From Mycobacterium sp. NS-7484 (GTDB lineage: Bacteria; Actinomycetota; Actinomycetes; Mycobacteriales; Mycobacteriaceae), in NCBI RefSeq assembly GCF_001953975.1, contig NZ_MBEJ01000096.1, positions 1 to 64,000 of the forward strand: a stretch of 64,000 bases of DNA. The letters run 5' to 3'. Below the pieces are notes generated by a model that was not told the origin of the DNA, did no database searches, and was given only the letters and a program-made list of their open reading frames with translations. A program made the position numbers and the translations under genes. Below, in pieces: positions 17,463-25,801 of the stretch. Positions within the stretch are counted from its first letter, which is position 1. Each line of letters begins with the position of its first letter.

Positions 17463-18319
17463 GCGGCATCGGCCTCCTCGGTGCCTTTCTCGGGGGTCTG
17501 GCGTCCTTGCTCAGCCCGTGTTCGGCTCTACTGTTGCCGTCGTTTTTCGCCTACGCCTTCGACCGGGTGCAGTTGCTGATCGTTCGGACGGTCGCCTTCT
17601 GGGTCGGACTGTGCGCGGTGCTGGTTCCGTTGGGTGCCGGTGTCGGGGCGTTGGGCACCGTGGTGACGCGTTACCGAAGTGAAGTCACCGTGATCGGCGG
17701 GCTGGTCTTGATCGGGTTCGGGTTGATGACGCTGGTGGGCAAGGGATTTCGGATACCGGCCGTGCAACGGATCACCGCCCGGATCAACATCTCCGGCACC
17801 GTGTCGGTGTTGGCGCTCGGCGCGGTGTACGGGCTGGCCGGCTTCTGCGCCGGCCCGCTGCTGGGGGCTGTCCTGACGATGTCGGCGATGGGAGCCGATC
17901 CGATCTACGGGGCCATGTTGATGGCGGTCTACGCCCTCGGTATGGCCGCGCCGTTGTTCGTCCTCGCCTGGTTGTGGGAGCGCTTCGATCTGTCCCGACG
18001 GTCCTGGTTGCGGGGACGGCCGATCCGCCTGGGGCCGTTGCAGACGCACACCTCCTCACTGCTCACCGGGACGGTCTTCATCGTTCTCGGCGCGGTGTTC
18101 CTGCTCACGGACGGCACCGCGAGCCTCGGCGGTGTGCTGACCGTCGATGAGCAGTACGACGTGCAGGTCTGGCTCAGCACGCTGTCAGCGCACGTCAGTG
18201 ACGTCGGTGTGGTCCTGGGCCTCGTGCTCGCGCTGATCGGGTGGCGGTTGGTCAGGATCCGACGGCGGGCGGACACGCCTCGAGGGGAGAAGAAGCTACT
18301 ATCGCGCTACATAGGTTGA
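17459..18319 (+). CDS. CcdA/DsbD-like membrane thiol reductant transporter
   Basis: 286 residues with six or more hydrophobic segments. Typical CcdA features are LLSPCSALLLPSF near residues 17-29 and GFCAGPLLGAVL near 122-133: two membrane cysteines, each followed by Pro, which shuttle electrons from cytoplasmic thioredoxin to extracytoplasmic thiol proteins. GTG start overlaps the dsbA-like stop. Pairing with a DsbA-like partner suggests it keeps that protein, or a cell-wall enzyme thiol, reduced. L,D-transpeptidases depend on a Cys, which makes the neighbouring one a plausible client; this is inference. Confidence 0.88.
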   Translation: MSGIGLLGAFLGGLASLLSPCSALLLPSFFAYAFDRVQLLIVRTVAFWVGLCAVLVPLGAGVGALGTVVTRYRSEVTVIGGLVLIGFGLMTLVGKGFRIPAVQRITARINISGTVSVLALGAVYGLAGFCAGPLLGAVLTMSAMGADPIYGAMLMAVYALGMAAPLFVLAWLWERFDLSRRSWLRGRPIRLGPLQTHTSSLLTGTVFIVLGAVFLLTDGTASLGGVLTVDEQYDVQVWLSTLSAHVSDVGVVLGLVLALIGWRLVRIRRRADTPRGEKKLLSRYIG

Positions 18320-18365
18320 CCAACGAGACGACGGTACGTGTGGCGACGTGCCTCGACAGGCGGTA

Positions 18366-18746
18366 ATGGGCGTGGGAATAAAAGGATTTGGTGATCTCGA
18401 GGCCGTGGTGATGGATGTGCTCTGGTCACGGTCGGAGCCGTCGACGGTGCGTAGTGTCCACGATGAGCTCGTCAGCCGCCGCCAGATCGCCTACACCACC
18501 GTGATGTCGACCATGGACAACTTGTTCCGCAAAGGGTGGCTGCTCCGGGACAAGGTCGGCCTGGCCTACCATTACCGGCCGGTGATGTCCCGGGAGGAAC
18601 ACTCCGCGCAGCTGATGCGCACGGTGTTCGAATCCGGTGGAGACAGCGAGCTGATCCTCAACTTCTTCCTCGAGCAGATCACCGACGACGACTCGGTGAA
18701 GTTGCGGCAGATGCTTCAGCGGTTCACCGGGGAGAAGTCGCGATGA
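18366..18746 (+). CDS. BlaI/MecI/CopY family transcriptional repressor
   Basis: About 126 residues from ATG 18366 (GTG 18348 in the same frame is an alternative and would add six). Winged-helix repressor of the Penicillinase_R family: GDLEAVVMDVLWSRSEPSTVRSVHDEL and IAYTTVMSTMDNLFRKGWL are the DNA-binding core. Family members are dimers inactivated by proteolysis when an M56 membrane protease senses cell-wall damage. It overlaps the M56 gene by four bases. Mycobacterial BlaI (Rv1846c) is the best-known relative; here the partner genes are thiol-redox genes rather than blaC. Confidence 0.93.
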   Translation: MGVGIKGFGDLEAVVMDVLWSRSEPSTVRSVHDELVSRRQIAYTTVMSTMDNLFRKGWLLRDKVGLAYHYRPVMSREEHSAQLMRTVFESGGDSELILNFFLEQITDDDSVKLRQMLQRFTGEKSR

Positions 18747-19675
18747 ACGCGGTGACGTTCCTGCTGGCTTATGCGGTCGCGCTGAGTTGGCTGGCACCGG
18801 GGCTGCTCACCGGCCACCTGCCGACCGGCATCAGCCCTCGGCTGGCAGTGTCGGCGTGGCTGACGGCCGTCGCCACGGCGTTGATCGCCTGGGCCGGGGC
18901 CCTGGTGATCCTCGTAGTGGGCGCGACCCGCAGCCTGCTCACCCACACCGAGCTGACCTTCTGCGTCGAGACGTTGGGCATCGCCGACGCGGTGACGTTA
19001 CCGCCCACCGCCGCCACGGCTGTGGTGCTCGGCCTGCTGATGCTCACCGGTGCCGCCACGATCCAGACCGGGCGACGCGTCGTCGGCACGTTGCGCCGGG
19101 TCCGACGCTCCAATTGTGAACACGCAGAAGCGGTCCGGATCGTCGGGCGAGCCACCGGGGACAAGGACGTCGTCGTCATCACCGCCGATCAGCCGACCGC
19201 ATACTGTGTGTCCGGCGGTGCGCGGAGCACGATCGTCGTCACCTCCGCTGCACTGGAACTGCTGAATCAGCCCCAGGTGGCCGCGGTGCTGGCCCATGAG
19301 CGGGCGCACCTGCGCGGGCGGCACCACCACATTGTGGCGCTGCTGGGCGCGCTGTCCGCGGCCCTCCCGCGGTTACCTCTGCTCCGCGCCGCCGCGCACG
19401 CCGTCCCGCCGCTACTGGAGATGTGCGCCGACGATGCGGCGACCCGCAGCTACGGCCGGGCGCCACTGCTGACGAGCCTGGTGGCGCTCAGCACCCGACA
19501 CCGCCTACCCGACGGGGTGTTGGCGGCAGCCGGGACGGCGGTGGTGCAGCGGGCGCTGCGACTGACGCAACCAGTGGGTGAGAACCGTTGGCATTTCCAG
19601 GCGTTGGCGACGTCGGCTGTTCTCGTCGCCACGCTTGCCACCCCCGGTCTGGCCTTCACGCTCTGCCTGCTGTGA
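18743..19675 (+). CDS. M56 family membrane metallopeptidase (BlaR1/MecR1 protease part)
   Basis: 310 residues with transmembrane segments at both ends. Zinc motif AHERAHLRGRHH gives H185-E186-x-x-H189. The protein ends soon after the peptidase region with a last hydrophobic helix (ALATSAVLVATLATPGLAF), so the extracellular penicillin-binding sensor domain of classical BlaR1 is absent, as in other mycobacterial members. It presumably cleaves the BlaI-like repressor encoded just upstream; how it senses a signal is not evident. Start overlaps the repressor stop (ATGA). Confidence 0.92.
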   Translation: MNAVTFLLAYAVALSWLAPGLLTGHLPTGISPRLAVSAWLTAVATALIAWAGALVILVVGATRSLLTHTELTFCVETLGIADAVTLPPTAATAVVLGLLMLTGAATIQTGRRVVGTLRRVRRSNCEHAEAVRIVGRATGDKDVVVITADQPTAYCVSGGARSTIVVTSAALELLNQPQVAAVLAHERAHLRGRHHHIVALLGALSAALPRLPLLRAAAHAVPPLLEMCADDAATRSYGRAPLLTSLVALSTRHRLPDGVLAAAGTAVVQRALRLTQPVGENRWHFQALATSAVLVATLATPGLAFTLCLL

Positions 19676-19837
19676 CGTTCAGGGCATCGTGTCCCTGCAC
19701 CGATTTCCACGCCCGGGTCGTGGTCGCCGCCATATCGCAGCCCTGCGGTAGAAAGCGATGACCGGGTCGCCGGGTGAGCACGAAATTCTGCCGCCATACC
19801 ACTGGCAAAAGACCGCCCACACCGCCACGATGGTCGG

Positions 19838-20428
19838 ATGAGTGAAACGTTGCGCGCTCTGGCCGGATTACCGGCACAACCGCCGAGCCTTCGAGAGTCT
19901 GCATTGATCCTGATCGACTGCCAGGTGACCTACACCAAAGGTGTGATGGAGCTCGACGGAGTGCAGGCCGCACTCGACGAGGCCGCATCACTGCTCGACC
20001 GGGCCCGTAGCGCAGGCATTCCGGTGATCCACATCCAGCACGACATGGGCCCGGGATCGGCTTACGACATCCGGGGTGAGTCCGGCGCCATCGTCGATCG
20101 GGTGGCGCCTCGTGGCGACGAACCTGTCGTGGTCAAGGGTTATCCGAATTCCTTCGTGGCCACCAATCTTGACGAGCAGCTCAAGGGTCTCGACGCCAAG
20201 AACCTCCTGTTGGCCGGATTCATGACGCACATGTGCGTGAACTCGACCGCACGCGGGGCGTTCAACCTGGGCTACGCGCCGACCATCGTCGCGTCCACCA
20301 CCGCCACCCGATCACTGCCGGGAGTCGACGGGCCGGTGCCGTCGTCCGCCGTGCAGGCCGCGAGCCTGGCCGCCGTCGCCGACCTGTTCGCCGTCGTCGT
20401 CCCCGACGTCGCCGCAGTGCCGGATTGA
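19838..20428 (+). CDS. Isochorismatase-like cysteine hydrolase
   Basis: 196 residues. Family triad visible: Asp27 in LILIDCQ, Lys100 in VVVKGYPNSF and Cys133 in MTHMCVNSTARGAF, with the expected cis-peptide region before the Cys. The catalytic Cys points to an amidohydrolase (nicotinamidase- or N-carbamoyl-type) rather than true isochorismatase, which uses no Cys. The 162-base gap before it holds no other gene I can support. It is followed closely by an amino-acid permease gene, hinting at amide or amine use, but the substrate is unassigned. Confidence 0.88.
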   Translation: MSETLRALAGLPAQPPSLRESALILIDCQVTYTKGVMELDGVQAALDEAASLLDRARSAGIPVIHIQHDMGPGSAYDIRGESGAIVDRVAPRGDEPVVVKGYPNSFVATNLDEQLKGLDAKNLLLAGFMTHMCVNSTARGAFNLGYAPTIVASTTATRSLPGVDGPVPSSAVQAASLAAVADLFAVVVPDVAAVPD

Positions 20429-20453
20429 GTTTGCGCACCAAGCCCCGGGGGGT

Positions 20454-21818
20454 ATGACGCACGGCATGACCGCGGAGGCCGGCGCCAGCCGACAACAAGA
20501 TGAGCAGGCTGAGGGCAAGCTCAAACGCAAGATCACCGGGCCGCTGCTGTTCTTGTTCATCCTCGGCGACGTCCTGGGAGCCGGTGTCTATGCGTTGATG
20601 GGGGTGCTGGCCGGAAAAGTCGGCGGGGTGCTGTGGGCGCCGCTGCTGATGGCGCTGGTGCTGGCCATGCTGACCGCCGGGTCGTACGCCGAGTTGGTCA
20701 CCAAGTACCCCAAGGCCGGCGGCGCGGCCGTGTTCGCCGAACGTGCCTTCGGCACACCGCTGCTGTCCTTTTTGGTCGGGTTCGCAATGCTCGCCGCGGG
20801 GATGACGAGCGCGGCCGGCTTGGCGCTCGCGTTCGCCGGCGATTACCTCGCGACGTTCGTCGACGTGCCCATGGTGCCTGCGGCCATCGTCTTCCTCGCG
20901 CTGGTCGCTGCCCTCAACGCCCGGGGGATCAGCGAGTCGGTCAAGAGCAACGTCGTCATGACGGTCATCGAGCTCAGCGGTCTGCTCATCGTCATCATCG
21001 CCGGCGCGGTCCTGCTCGGCAGCGGCGGTGGCGATGCCGGCCGGCTGATCCAGTTCCCCGAGGGATCGGCCCCGGCCCTGGCGATTCTGGCCGGTGCGAT
21101 CATCGCCTACTACTCGTTCGTGGGATTCGAGACGTCGGCGAATGTGGCCGAGGAGATCCGTGATCCGGGCAAGGTCTACCCCGCGGCGTTGTTCGGCGCG
21201 CTCATCACCGCCGGTGTCGTCTACGTGCTCGTCGGCATCGCCAGTGCGGTGGCGTTGCCGGCCGATGAGCTGCGCCGATCGTCAGGGCCGTTGCTGGAGG
21301 TCGTGTCGGCCTCCGGGCTGGCCGTACCCCCGCGCGTCTTCAGCGCGATCGCGCTCGTCGCCGTCGCCAACGGCGCATTGTTGACCATGATCATGTCCAG
21401 CCGGCTGGCCTTCGGGATGGCCGAACACGGGCTGCTGCCAACGGTTCTCGCGCGGGTGCTGCCCCGGCGGCGCACCCCGTGGGTGGCGATCGTCGCCACC
21501 ACGGCGGTCGCGATGCTGCTCACGGTGGTGGGCGATCTGTCCACCTTGGCCGAGACGGTGGTGCTGCTGTTGTTGTTCGTGTTCGTGTCCACCAACGTCG
21601 CCGTGCTGGTGCTACGCCGAGACCGGGTGGAGCACAGTCATTTTCAGGTGTGGACGGCCGTGCCGGTGCTCGGGGTGGCGTCGTGCGTGATGCTGCTGAC
21701 CCAGCAGACCGCCAAGGTATGGCTCTTCGGTGCCATCCTGCTGGCGGTCGGTGTGGTGTTGCACTTCGTGGCCCGGGCGGCAACGCGTGAGCCGGACCGG
21801 GCGGCAAGGGTCAGCTGA
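20454..21818 (+). CDS. APC superfamily amino acid permease
   Basis: 454 residues with about twelve transmembrane segments. Typical opening LKRKITGPLLFLFILGDVLGAGVYALMG contains the APC GxGIF-like unwound helix (GDVLGAGVYA), and YYSFVGFETSANVAEEIRDPGKVYP is the conserved loop after helix 6. A secondary transporter for amino acids or polyamines at the cytoplasmic membrane. ATG 20454 follows a G-rich ribosome site; ATG 20466 is possible. Its last eight bases overlap the end of the convergent hadAB gene. Confidence 0.9.
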   Translation: MTHGMTAEAGASRQQDEQAEGKLKRKITGPLLFLFILGDVLGAGVYALMGVLAGKVGGVLWAPLLMALVLAMLTAGSYAELVTKYPKAGGAAVFAERAFGTPLLSFLVGFAMLAAGMTSAAGLALAFAGDYLATFVDVPMVPAAIVFLALVAALNARGISESVKSNVVMTVIELSGLLIVIIAGAVLLGSGGGDAGRLIQFPEGSAPALAILAGAIIAYYSFVGFETSANVAEEIRDPGKVYPAALFGALITAGVVYVLVGIASAVALPADELRRSSGPLLEVVSASGLAVPPRVFSAIALVAVANGALLTMIMSSRLAFGMAEHGLLPTVLARVLPRRRTPWVAIVATTAVAMLLTVVGDLSTLAETVVLLLLFVFVSTNVAVLVLRRDRVEHSHFQVWTAVPVLGVASCVMLLTQQTAKVWLFGAILLAVGVVLHFVARAATREPDRAARVS

Positions 21819-22839
21819 AGCGGACGTTCAGCGTCGCGAGCCCGAAGATCTTGCGGCCACCGGCTTTTGCGCCGACGATGACGACGCCGCTGCGGGTCTC
21901 GGGGTCCAGGGATTTGATCCGTCCGCTGTACTCGATGTCGGCACCCTCGGCGGCCGGCACCACCGCGGGTTGCGAGAGCCGGACCGCGTAGCGGGTCACC
22001 GCGGCGGGGTCGCCCGACCAGGAGGACGCGAACGACGCGCCCAACCCCATGGTCAGCATGCCGTGGGCGATCACGTCCGGTTGCCCGGCCAGTTTGGCGA
22101 TGTTCTCGTCCCAGTGCAGCGGGTTGGCGTCGCCGGCGACACCGGCATAGTTCACCAGGTCCCCGCGGGACAACCGGGTGTGATGCACCGGCAGTTCGTC
22201 GCCGACCTTGACGTCGTCGAAGGACGGTGACTTGGGTGTCCGGGTCGTCCCGTCCTGGGCGATGTGCGCCTCGTCCTCGGGGCGCACCGTCTTGTGGTAC
22301 GAGCCGGATTCCTCGACGCCGAGGAGGTTCACGTCGTGCATCATCACGCCCTGCACGGCCTGCCTGATGGCCGGATCGACCTCGTCGCCGGTGACGCCGA
22401 CGACGGTGGTGTGCAGCGTGTGGACGCGCTCGCCGGCGGTGTCGGTGAACGTGTTGGTGACCGTGATCAGATCGCGCCCGGCGACCCGGCGTACGGAGGT
22501 CAGCTCGACGTCGATGCGCAGTTCATCGCCACTGACGATCGGGCGGTGCTGCTCGAAGACTTCCTCGGTCTGCAGGTACATGTCGTAACCGACGACGACC
22601 GATTCGAACATGCGCTGGTTGCACGCCATCGCCGGGCCGGAGGTGAACGTCAGCGGCGCGACCAGGTCGGGATAGCCGAGCTCGGCAGCAGCGGCGAGGT
22701 CCCAGTGTGCGGGGTGGTAGTCCTGCACGGCCCGGGCGAACTCGCGCACCTTCTCGCGGCCCACCAGATAGGTGTCCTTCATCTGGTAGTAGTGGCCGAC
22801 CCGGGATTCGAGTGTCGACGTTTCTGCTGCTGCGGTCAT
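21811..22839 (-). CDS. Fused (3R)-hydroxyacyl-ACP dehydratase, HadA-HadB type
   Basis: 342 residues: two hot-dog domains in one chain. The N-terminal half (VGREKVREFARAVQDYHPAHWD, PDLVAPLTFTS) is like the structural subunit HadA; the C-terminal half has the hydratase-2 motif D-x4-H in AGDANPLHWDEN and GMLTMGLGASF, like catalytic HadB. Separate HadA and HadB form the mycolic-acid FAS-II dehydratase; fused HadAB paralogues occur in fast-growing mycobacteria. It probably dehydrates 3-hydroxyacyl thioesters in lipid synthesis. Ribosome site before ATG 22839 is weak. Confidence 0.9.
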   Translation of the reverse strand: MTAAAETSTLESRVGHYYQMKDTYLVGREKVREFARAVQDYHPAHWDLAAAAELGYPDLVAPLTFTSGPAMACNQRMFESVVVGYDMYLQTEEVFEQHRPIVSGDELRIDVELTSVRRVAGRDLITVTNTFTDTAGERVHTLHTTVVGVTGDEVDPAIRQAVQGVMMHDVNLLGVEESGSYHKTVRPEDEAHIAQDGTTRTPKSPSFDDVKVGDELPVHHTRLSRGDLVNYAGVAGDANPLHWDENIAKLAGQPDVIAHGMLTMGLGASFASSWSGDPAAVTRYAVRLSQPAVVPAAEGADIEYSGRIKSLDPETRSGVVIVGAKAGGRKIFGLATLNVRFS

Positions 22840-22965
22840 GAATCTGCTCAACTTTTCTATCGGCTTGGTCGCTGAGGCCGACGCATGCACACTAACGTCT
22901 GCACCACGCGACAATCCACGTCGGTGGGTGTTGCCCGCGAATCCGGCCCGGGAACGTTTCGGCAG

Positions 22966-23538
22966 TCACCGACGCGGCCGGCCCACCGCCATTCGTTGCT
23001 CGATGACATCGAGCGCACGGCGGGCCCAGTCGATGTTCTCTTCCTCGAACCGGATTCCGCGCAGCAACGTCAGGTAGGGGCCGATGCGCTCGGCCTCGGT
23101 GAGGTAGTCGGTTTCGGTGCGCCCGGCGAGCAGATGTTCCTGCACGCGCCGGTACCGGTCCAGCTTGGCCGTCGCCCAGTGCAGGCGTTCGGTGAGCGAC
23201 GTGCGAACCGCCTCGATGTTGCCCGAATCGACGGCCTGGATCTGAACCAGGAGGTCTTCGCGGATCGCGCCGGGTTTCGGCGGTACTTCGGTGAACGTGA
23301 GCAGGGCCTGGCGGCCTTCGTCGGTCAACGAGTACAGGCGCTTGTTCGGTCGCCGGTCTTGTTCGACGAGCCGTGCGGCGATGAGTCCCTCGGCCGCCAT
23401 GCGTTCGAGTTCGCGGTAGAGCTGTTGCGGCGTGGCCATCCAGAAGTTGGCGACCGACGCGTCGAACCCCTTGGCCAGGTCATAGCCGGAGGCCTCGCCG
23501 TCGAGGAGCGCGGCCAGCACCGCGTCACGAAGCGCCAT
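22966..23538 (-). CDS. PadR family transcriptional regulator
   Basis: 190 residues. N-terminal winged helix (MALRDAVLAALLDGEASGYDLAK, QLYRELERMAAEGLI, LYSLTDEGRQAL) and a C-terminal Vir_C-like helical dimerisation region rich in Arg and Glu, as in PadR subgroup 1. It is divergent from the SnoaL-like gene, with a 72-base spacer holding an AT-rich dyad over the target promoter, so it likely represses that gene in response to a small aromatic or amphipathic ligand. Confidence 0.93.
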   Translation of the reverse strand: MALRDAVLAALLDGEASGYDLAKGFDASVANFWMATPQQLYRELERMAAEGLIAARLVEQDRRPNKRLYSLTDEGRQALLTFTEVPPKPGAIREDLLVQIQAVDSGNIEAVRTSLTERLHWATAKLDRYRRVQEHLLAGRTETDYLTEAERIGPYLTLLRGIRFEEENIDWARRALDVIEQRMAVGRPRR

Positions 23539-23557
23539 GCGTGGATGCTATCAGCGA

Positions 23558-23604
23558 AGTTAATAATCAAAAGATTGACTATCGCGACGGGCCGGGCCTA
23601 GCAT
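23558..23604 (+). promoter_or_regulatory. SnoaL-like gene promoter with PadR operator dyad
   Basis: -35 TTGACT (23575-23580), 18-base spacer, -10 TAGCAT (23599-23604). GTG of the downstream gene follows six bases after the -10, so its mRNA is probably leaderless. The dyad AGTTAAT/ATTGACT (23558-23580, nine-base centre, one mismatch) overlaps the -35 and is markedly AT-richer than the flanks, fitting a PadR binding site. Confidence 0.65.
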
Positions 23605-23610
23605 CGGCGC

Positions 23611-24018
23611 GTGCATCCGTTCCGAGAGGCCGTGGAGGCCCGTGACGAGGCGGCGATCGAAGCGCTCCTGGCTGACGACGTGGTCTTCACCAGCCCGGTC
23701 GCGTTCAAGCCGTACGCCGGCAAGCCGATCACCGCGGCGATCCTGCGCGGGGTCATGCGGGTCTTCGAGGATTTCCAGTACGTCCGTGAGATTGCCGACG
23801 CCTCAGGGCGCGACCACGCGCTGGTCTTCCAGGCGACGGTGGCCGGCAAGTTGATCACCGGCTGCGACTTCCTGCATCTCGACGACGACGGCAAGATCGA
23901 CGACTTCATGGTGATGGTGCGGCCGCTGTCGGGCGCGACCGCGTTGGCCGAGGCCATGGGTGCTCAGTTCGAACGGATCCAGCAGGAAGCCGCGGACGAG
24001 ATCTCGCGGCAGGGTTAG
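23611..24018 (+). CDS. SnoaL/NTF2-like fold protein
   Basis: 135 residues of the NTF2-like cone fold: HPFREAVEARDEAAIEALLADDVVFTSPVAFKPYAGK at the start and FLHLDDDGKIDDFMVMVRPLSG near the end are characteristic. Such proteins bind or isomerise small hydrophobic ligands. The GTG has no ribosome site and lies six bases from a -10 hexamer, so a leaderless transcript is likely. It is the divergent partner of the PadR regulator. No catalytic residues can be assigned. Confidence 0.85.
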   Translation: MHPFREAVEARDEAAIEALLADDVVFTSPVAFKPYAGKPITAAILRGVMRVFEDFQYVREIADASGRDHALVFQATVAGKLITGCDFLHLDDDGKIDDFMVMVRPLSGATALAEAMGAQFERIQQEAADEISRQG

Positions 24019-24041
24019 CGCTGGGTTAGCGATCCGCTCGC

Positions 24042-24614
24042 TCAGGGTTGGATGAGTTCGTCGAGCGTGAAGTCGAGTGCCACCGGATCGGTGGTTCGTA
24101 CCCGTTCGGCCACAAGGCTTTCGGTGCGCTGATAGGTGTCATCGGACAGCACGTGGGTGAGGAAGCGCTCATCTGCGTCCGCGTCGAGGTCGATGATCCA
24201 ATAGTGCTCGATTCCGGCCTTCGCATATTCGTAGAGCTTCATCACCCGGTCGGTACGGCGCGACCCGGGTGAGACGATCTCGATGACGAGAGCGACATCC
24301 GCCGCATCTACTCGCACGGGATTGCGGTCCACGACGCTGCGGTTCACCACGACGAGGTCAGGGTCCCGCACCGTCGGGGGAAAACGCGTCTCCACGGTGA
24401 TCTCGACTTCCTGCAGGACTACGAGTGAGTCTGGTCGGTGTTCGTCGAGCAGTCGAGTGAGGTTCTTGGACACGATCTGGTGAAGCGGACGTGGCCGCGG
24501 TGTCATGACGATGCCCCCCTCGACGAGCTCCCAGCGCCGCGACTCGTCGAGTTCGAGTGCGTCCCACTGTTCGAGCGTCACCAGGTCACGGGGCAATTCG
24601 GCCAATCCCGTCAC
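24042..24614 (-). CDS. Uma2 family (DUF820) restriction-like endonuclease fold protein
   Basis: 190 residues from GTG 24614, chosen because TGGAGG lies seven bases upstream. DUF820/Uma2 features: RWELVEGGIVMTPRP near the start, DPDLVVV (about 104) and ALVIEIVSPGSRRTDR (about 123), giving the D...E-x-V of a PD-(D/E)xK nuclease core, then YAKAGIEHYWIIDL. Family members are often multicopy in cyanobacteria and actinobacteria and sometimes transposon-associated, but no mobile element is seen here. Biological role unknown. Confidence 0.88.
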   Translation of the reverse strand: MTGLAELPRDLVTLEQWDALELDESRRWELVEGGIVMTPRPRPLHQIVSKNLTRLLDEHRPDSLVVLQEVEITVETRFPPTVRDPDLVVVNRSVVDRNPVRVDAADVALVIEIVSPGSRRTDRVMKLYEYAKAGIEHYWIIDLDADADERFLTHVLSDDTYQRTESLVAERVRTTDPVALDFTLDELIQP

Positions 24615-24713
24615 GCTGCACCTCCAGGGCCACTTCTTGAGAAGGCTACGCCCGGACACGGGTCCGCTCATAGGCGAAGCGTCCCACTCGCTACCGACAA
24701 AGGCTGCCGAGTC

Positions 24714-24745
24714 TTGACAACATACAACCAATCGGTTGTATGTTG
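24714..24745 (+). promoter_or_regulatory. arsR-type promoter with perfect 12-bp-arm operator
   Basis: -35 TTGACA (24714-24719) and a -10-like TATGTT (24739-24744). Arms CAACATACAACC (24718-24729) and its exact complement (24734-24745) flank a four-base centre, covering the spacer and -10. Binding would shut off the promoter, indicating autoregulation by the ArsR protein. The GTG at 24751 is six bases after the -10, so the transcript may be leaderless. Confidence 0.82.
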
Positions 24746-24750
24746 GAGTG

Positions 24751-25104
24751 GTGACCGAAAGCGACGAGGACCGGGCCGACGCCCTGTTCCACGCGCTCGC
24801 CGACCGGACCAGGCGCGACATCATGCGCCGGGTCCTGGCCGGGGAGCATTCGGTCTCGGGACTCGCGGCGAAGTACGACATGAGCTTCGCCGCGGTGCAA
24901 AAGCACGTCGCCGTGTTGGAAAAGGCCGGCCTGATCACCAAGCGGCGCAATGGTCGTGAGCAGTTGGCCAGCGGCGACGTCGAGGCGGTGCGGTCGGTGG
25001 CGGTCATGCTGACTGAGCTGGAACAGGTTTGGCGTGGACGCATCGCACGTATCGACGAACTCATCGCATCCGATCCGAACAAGGAGAACCCACCATGCCC
25101 GTGA
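24751..25104 (+). CDS. ArsR family winged-helix repressor
   Basis: 117 residues. Helix-turn-helix core: ALFHALADRTRRDIMRRVLAGEHSVSGLAAKYDMSFAAVQKHVAVLEKAGLI. It lacks the metal-binding ELCVCDL motif of true arsenic sensors and belongs to the type found with SRPBCC partners. GTG 24751 is preferred because promoter geometry predicts a leaderless start; GTG 24748 is equally in frame. Its last ten bases overlap the SRPBCC gene. A perfect palindrome over its own promoter indicates autoregulation. Confidence 0.92.
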   Translation: MTESDEDRADALFHALADRTRRDIMRRVLAGEHSVSGLAAKYDMSFAAVQKHVAVLEKAGLITKRRNGREQLASGDVEAVRSVAVMLTELEQVWRGRIARIDELIASDPNKENPPCP

Positions 25105-25580
25105 CCGACGTCAAACACGACATCGACGCCCTGACCCTGACCATCACCGCCGAGTTCGCGGCACCGGTGCAGCGGATCTGGCAAATCTATGCCGATCCCC
25201 GGCAGTTGGAGAAGGTGTGGGGCCCGCCGAGCTACCCGGCGACGGTGGTCGACCACAGCCTCACCCCCGGCGGCCGAATCACCTATTTCATGACCGGACC
25301 GGAGGGTGACAAGCACGCCGGATATTGGAATGTCACGGCGGTCGACGAGCCGAGAAGCTTCGCTTTCGACGACGGATTCGCCGACCTGGACTTCAATGCG
25401 AATCCCGACATGCCGGTGTCCAAAAACGTCTTCACGTTCACCGAGCACGACGGCGGTACGCGCGCGGTCTACGTCAGCACCTACGCAACCGCCGAAGCAC
25501 TCCAGCAAGTGCTGGACATGGGCGTCGTCGAGGGCGCCTCATCGGCGATCAACCAGATCGACGGACTGATCTTGGCCTGA
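25095..25580 (+). CDS. SRPBCC domain protein (AHSA1-like), arsR partner
   Basis: 161 residues of the AHSA1/activator-of-HSP90 START-like fold: ITAEFAAPVQRIWQIYADPRQLEKVWGPP, GGRITYFMTGPEG and GYWNVTAVDEPRSFAF are characteristic. In many bacteria such proteins are encoded directly after a small ArsR gene and probably bind the small molecule that the pair responds to. It starts inside the last codons of arsR in another frame, so translation is coupled. A nearby free-standing SRPBCC gene at 7834 belongs to a different subfamily. Confidence 0.9.
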   Translation: MPVTDVKHDIDALTLTITAEFAAPVQRIWQIYADPRQLEKVWGPPSYPATVVDHSLTPGGRITYFMTGPEGDKHAGYWNVTAVDEPRSFAFDDGFADLDFNANPDMPVSKNVFTFTEHDGGTRAVYVSTYATAEALQQVLDMGVVEGASSAINQIDGLILA

Positions 25581-25801
25581 TCCAACCTGACTTCCGGGGG
25601 TGGCCACGACGGGCACAGCAAAGAATGGCCTCATGTGAGAAATGTGAATTGCGTCTCTGTTGAAGCACATTCGATGTGGAAAAGCTCTCTAAGAGTGATC
25701 CTTAATGTGTCCACGGCCAACTCGAAGCGCCGCCTCAGTTTGGCCGGACATGCTGGGCACAGAGGCGATGTTTCGTGAAGCTCTGCTGGAGGTCATCGAA
25801 A

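Noticed and set aside
24010-24031. Short tandem GGGTTAGCG duplication at the end of the SnoaL-like gene
   Set aside because: Only two imperfectly spaced copies around the stop codon; no sign of function.
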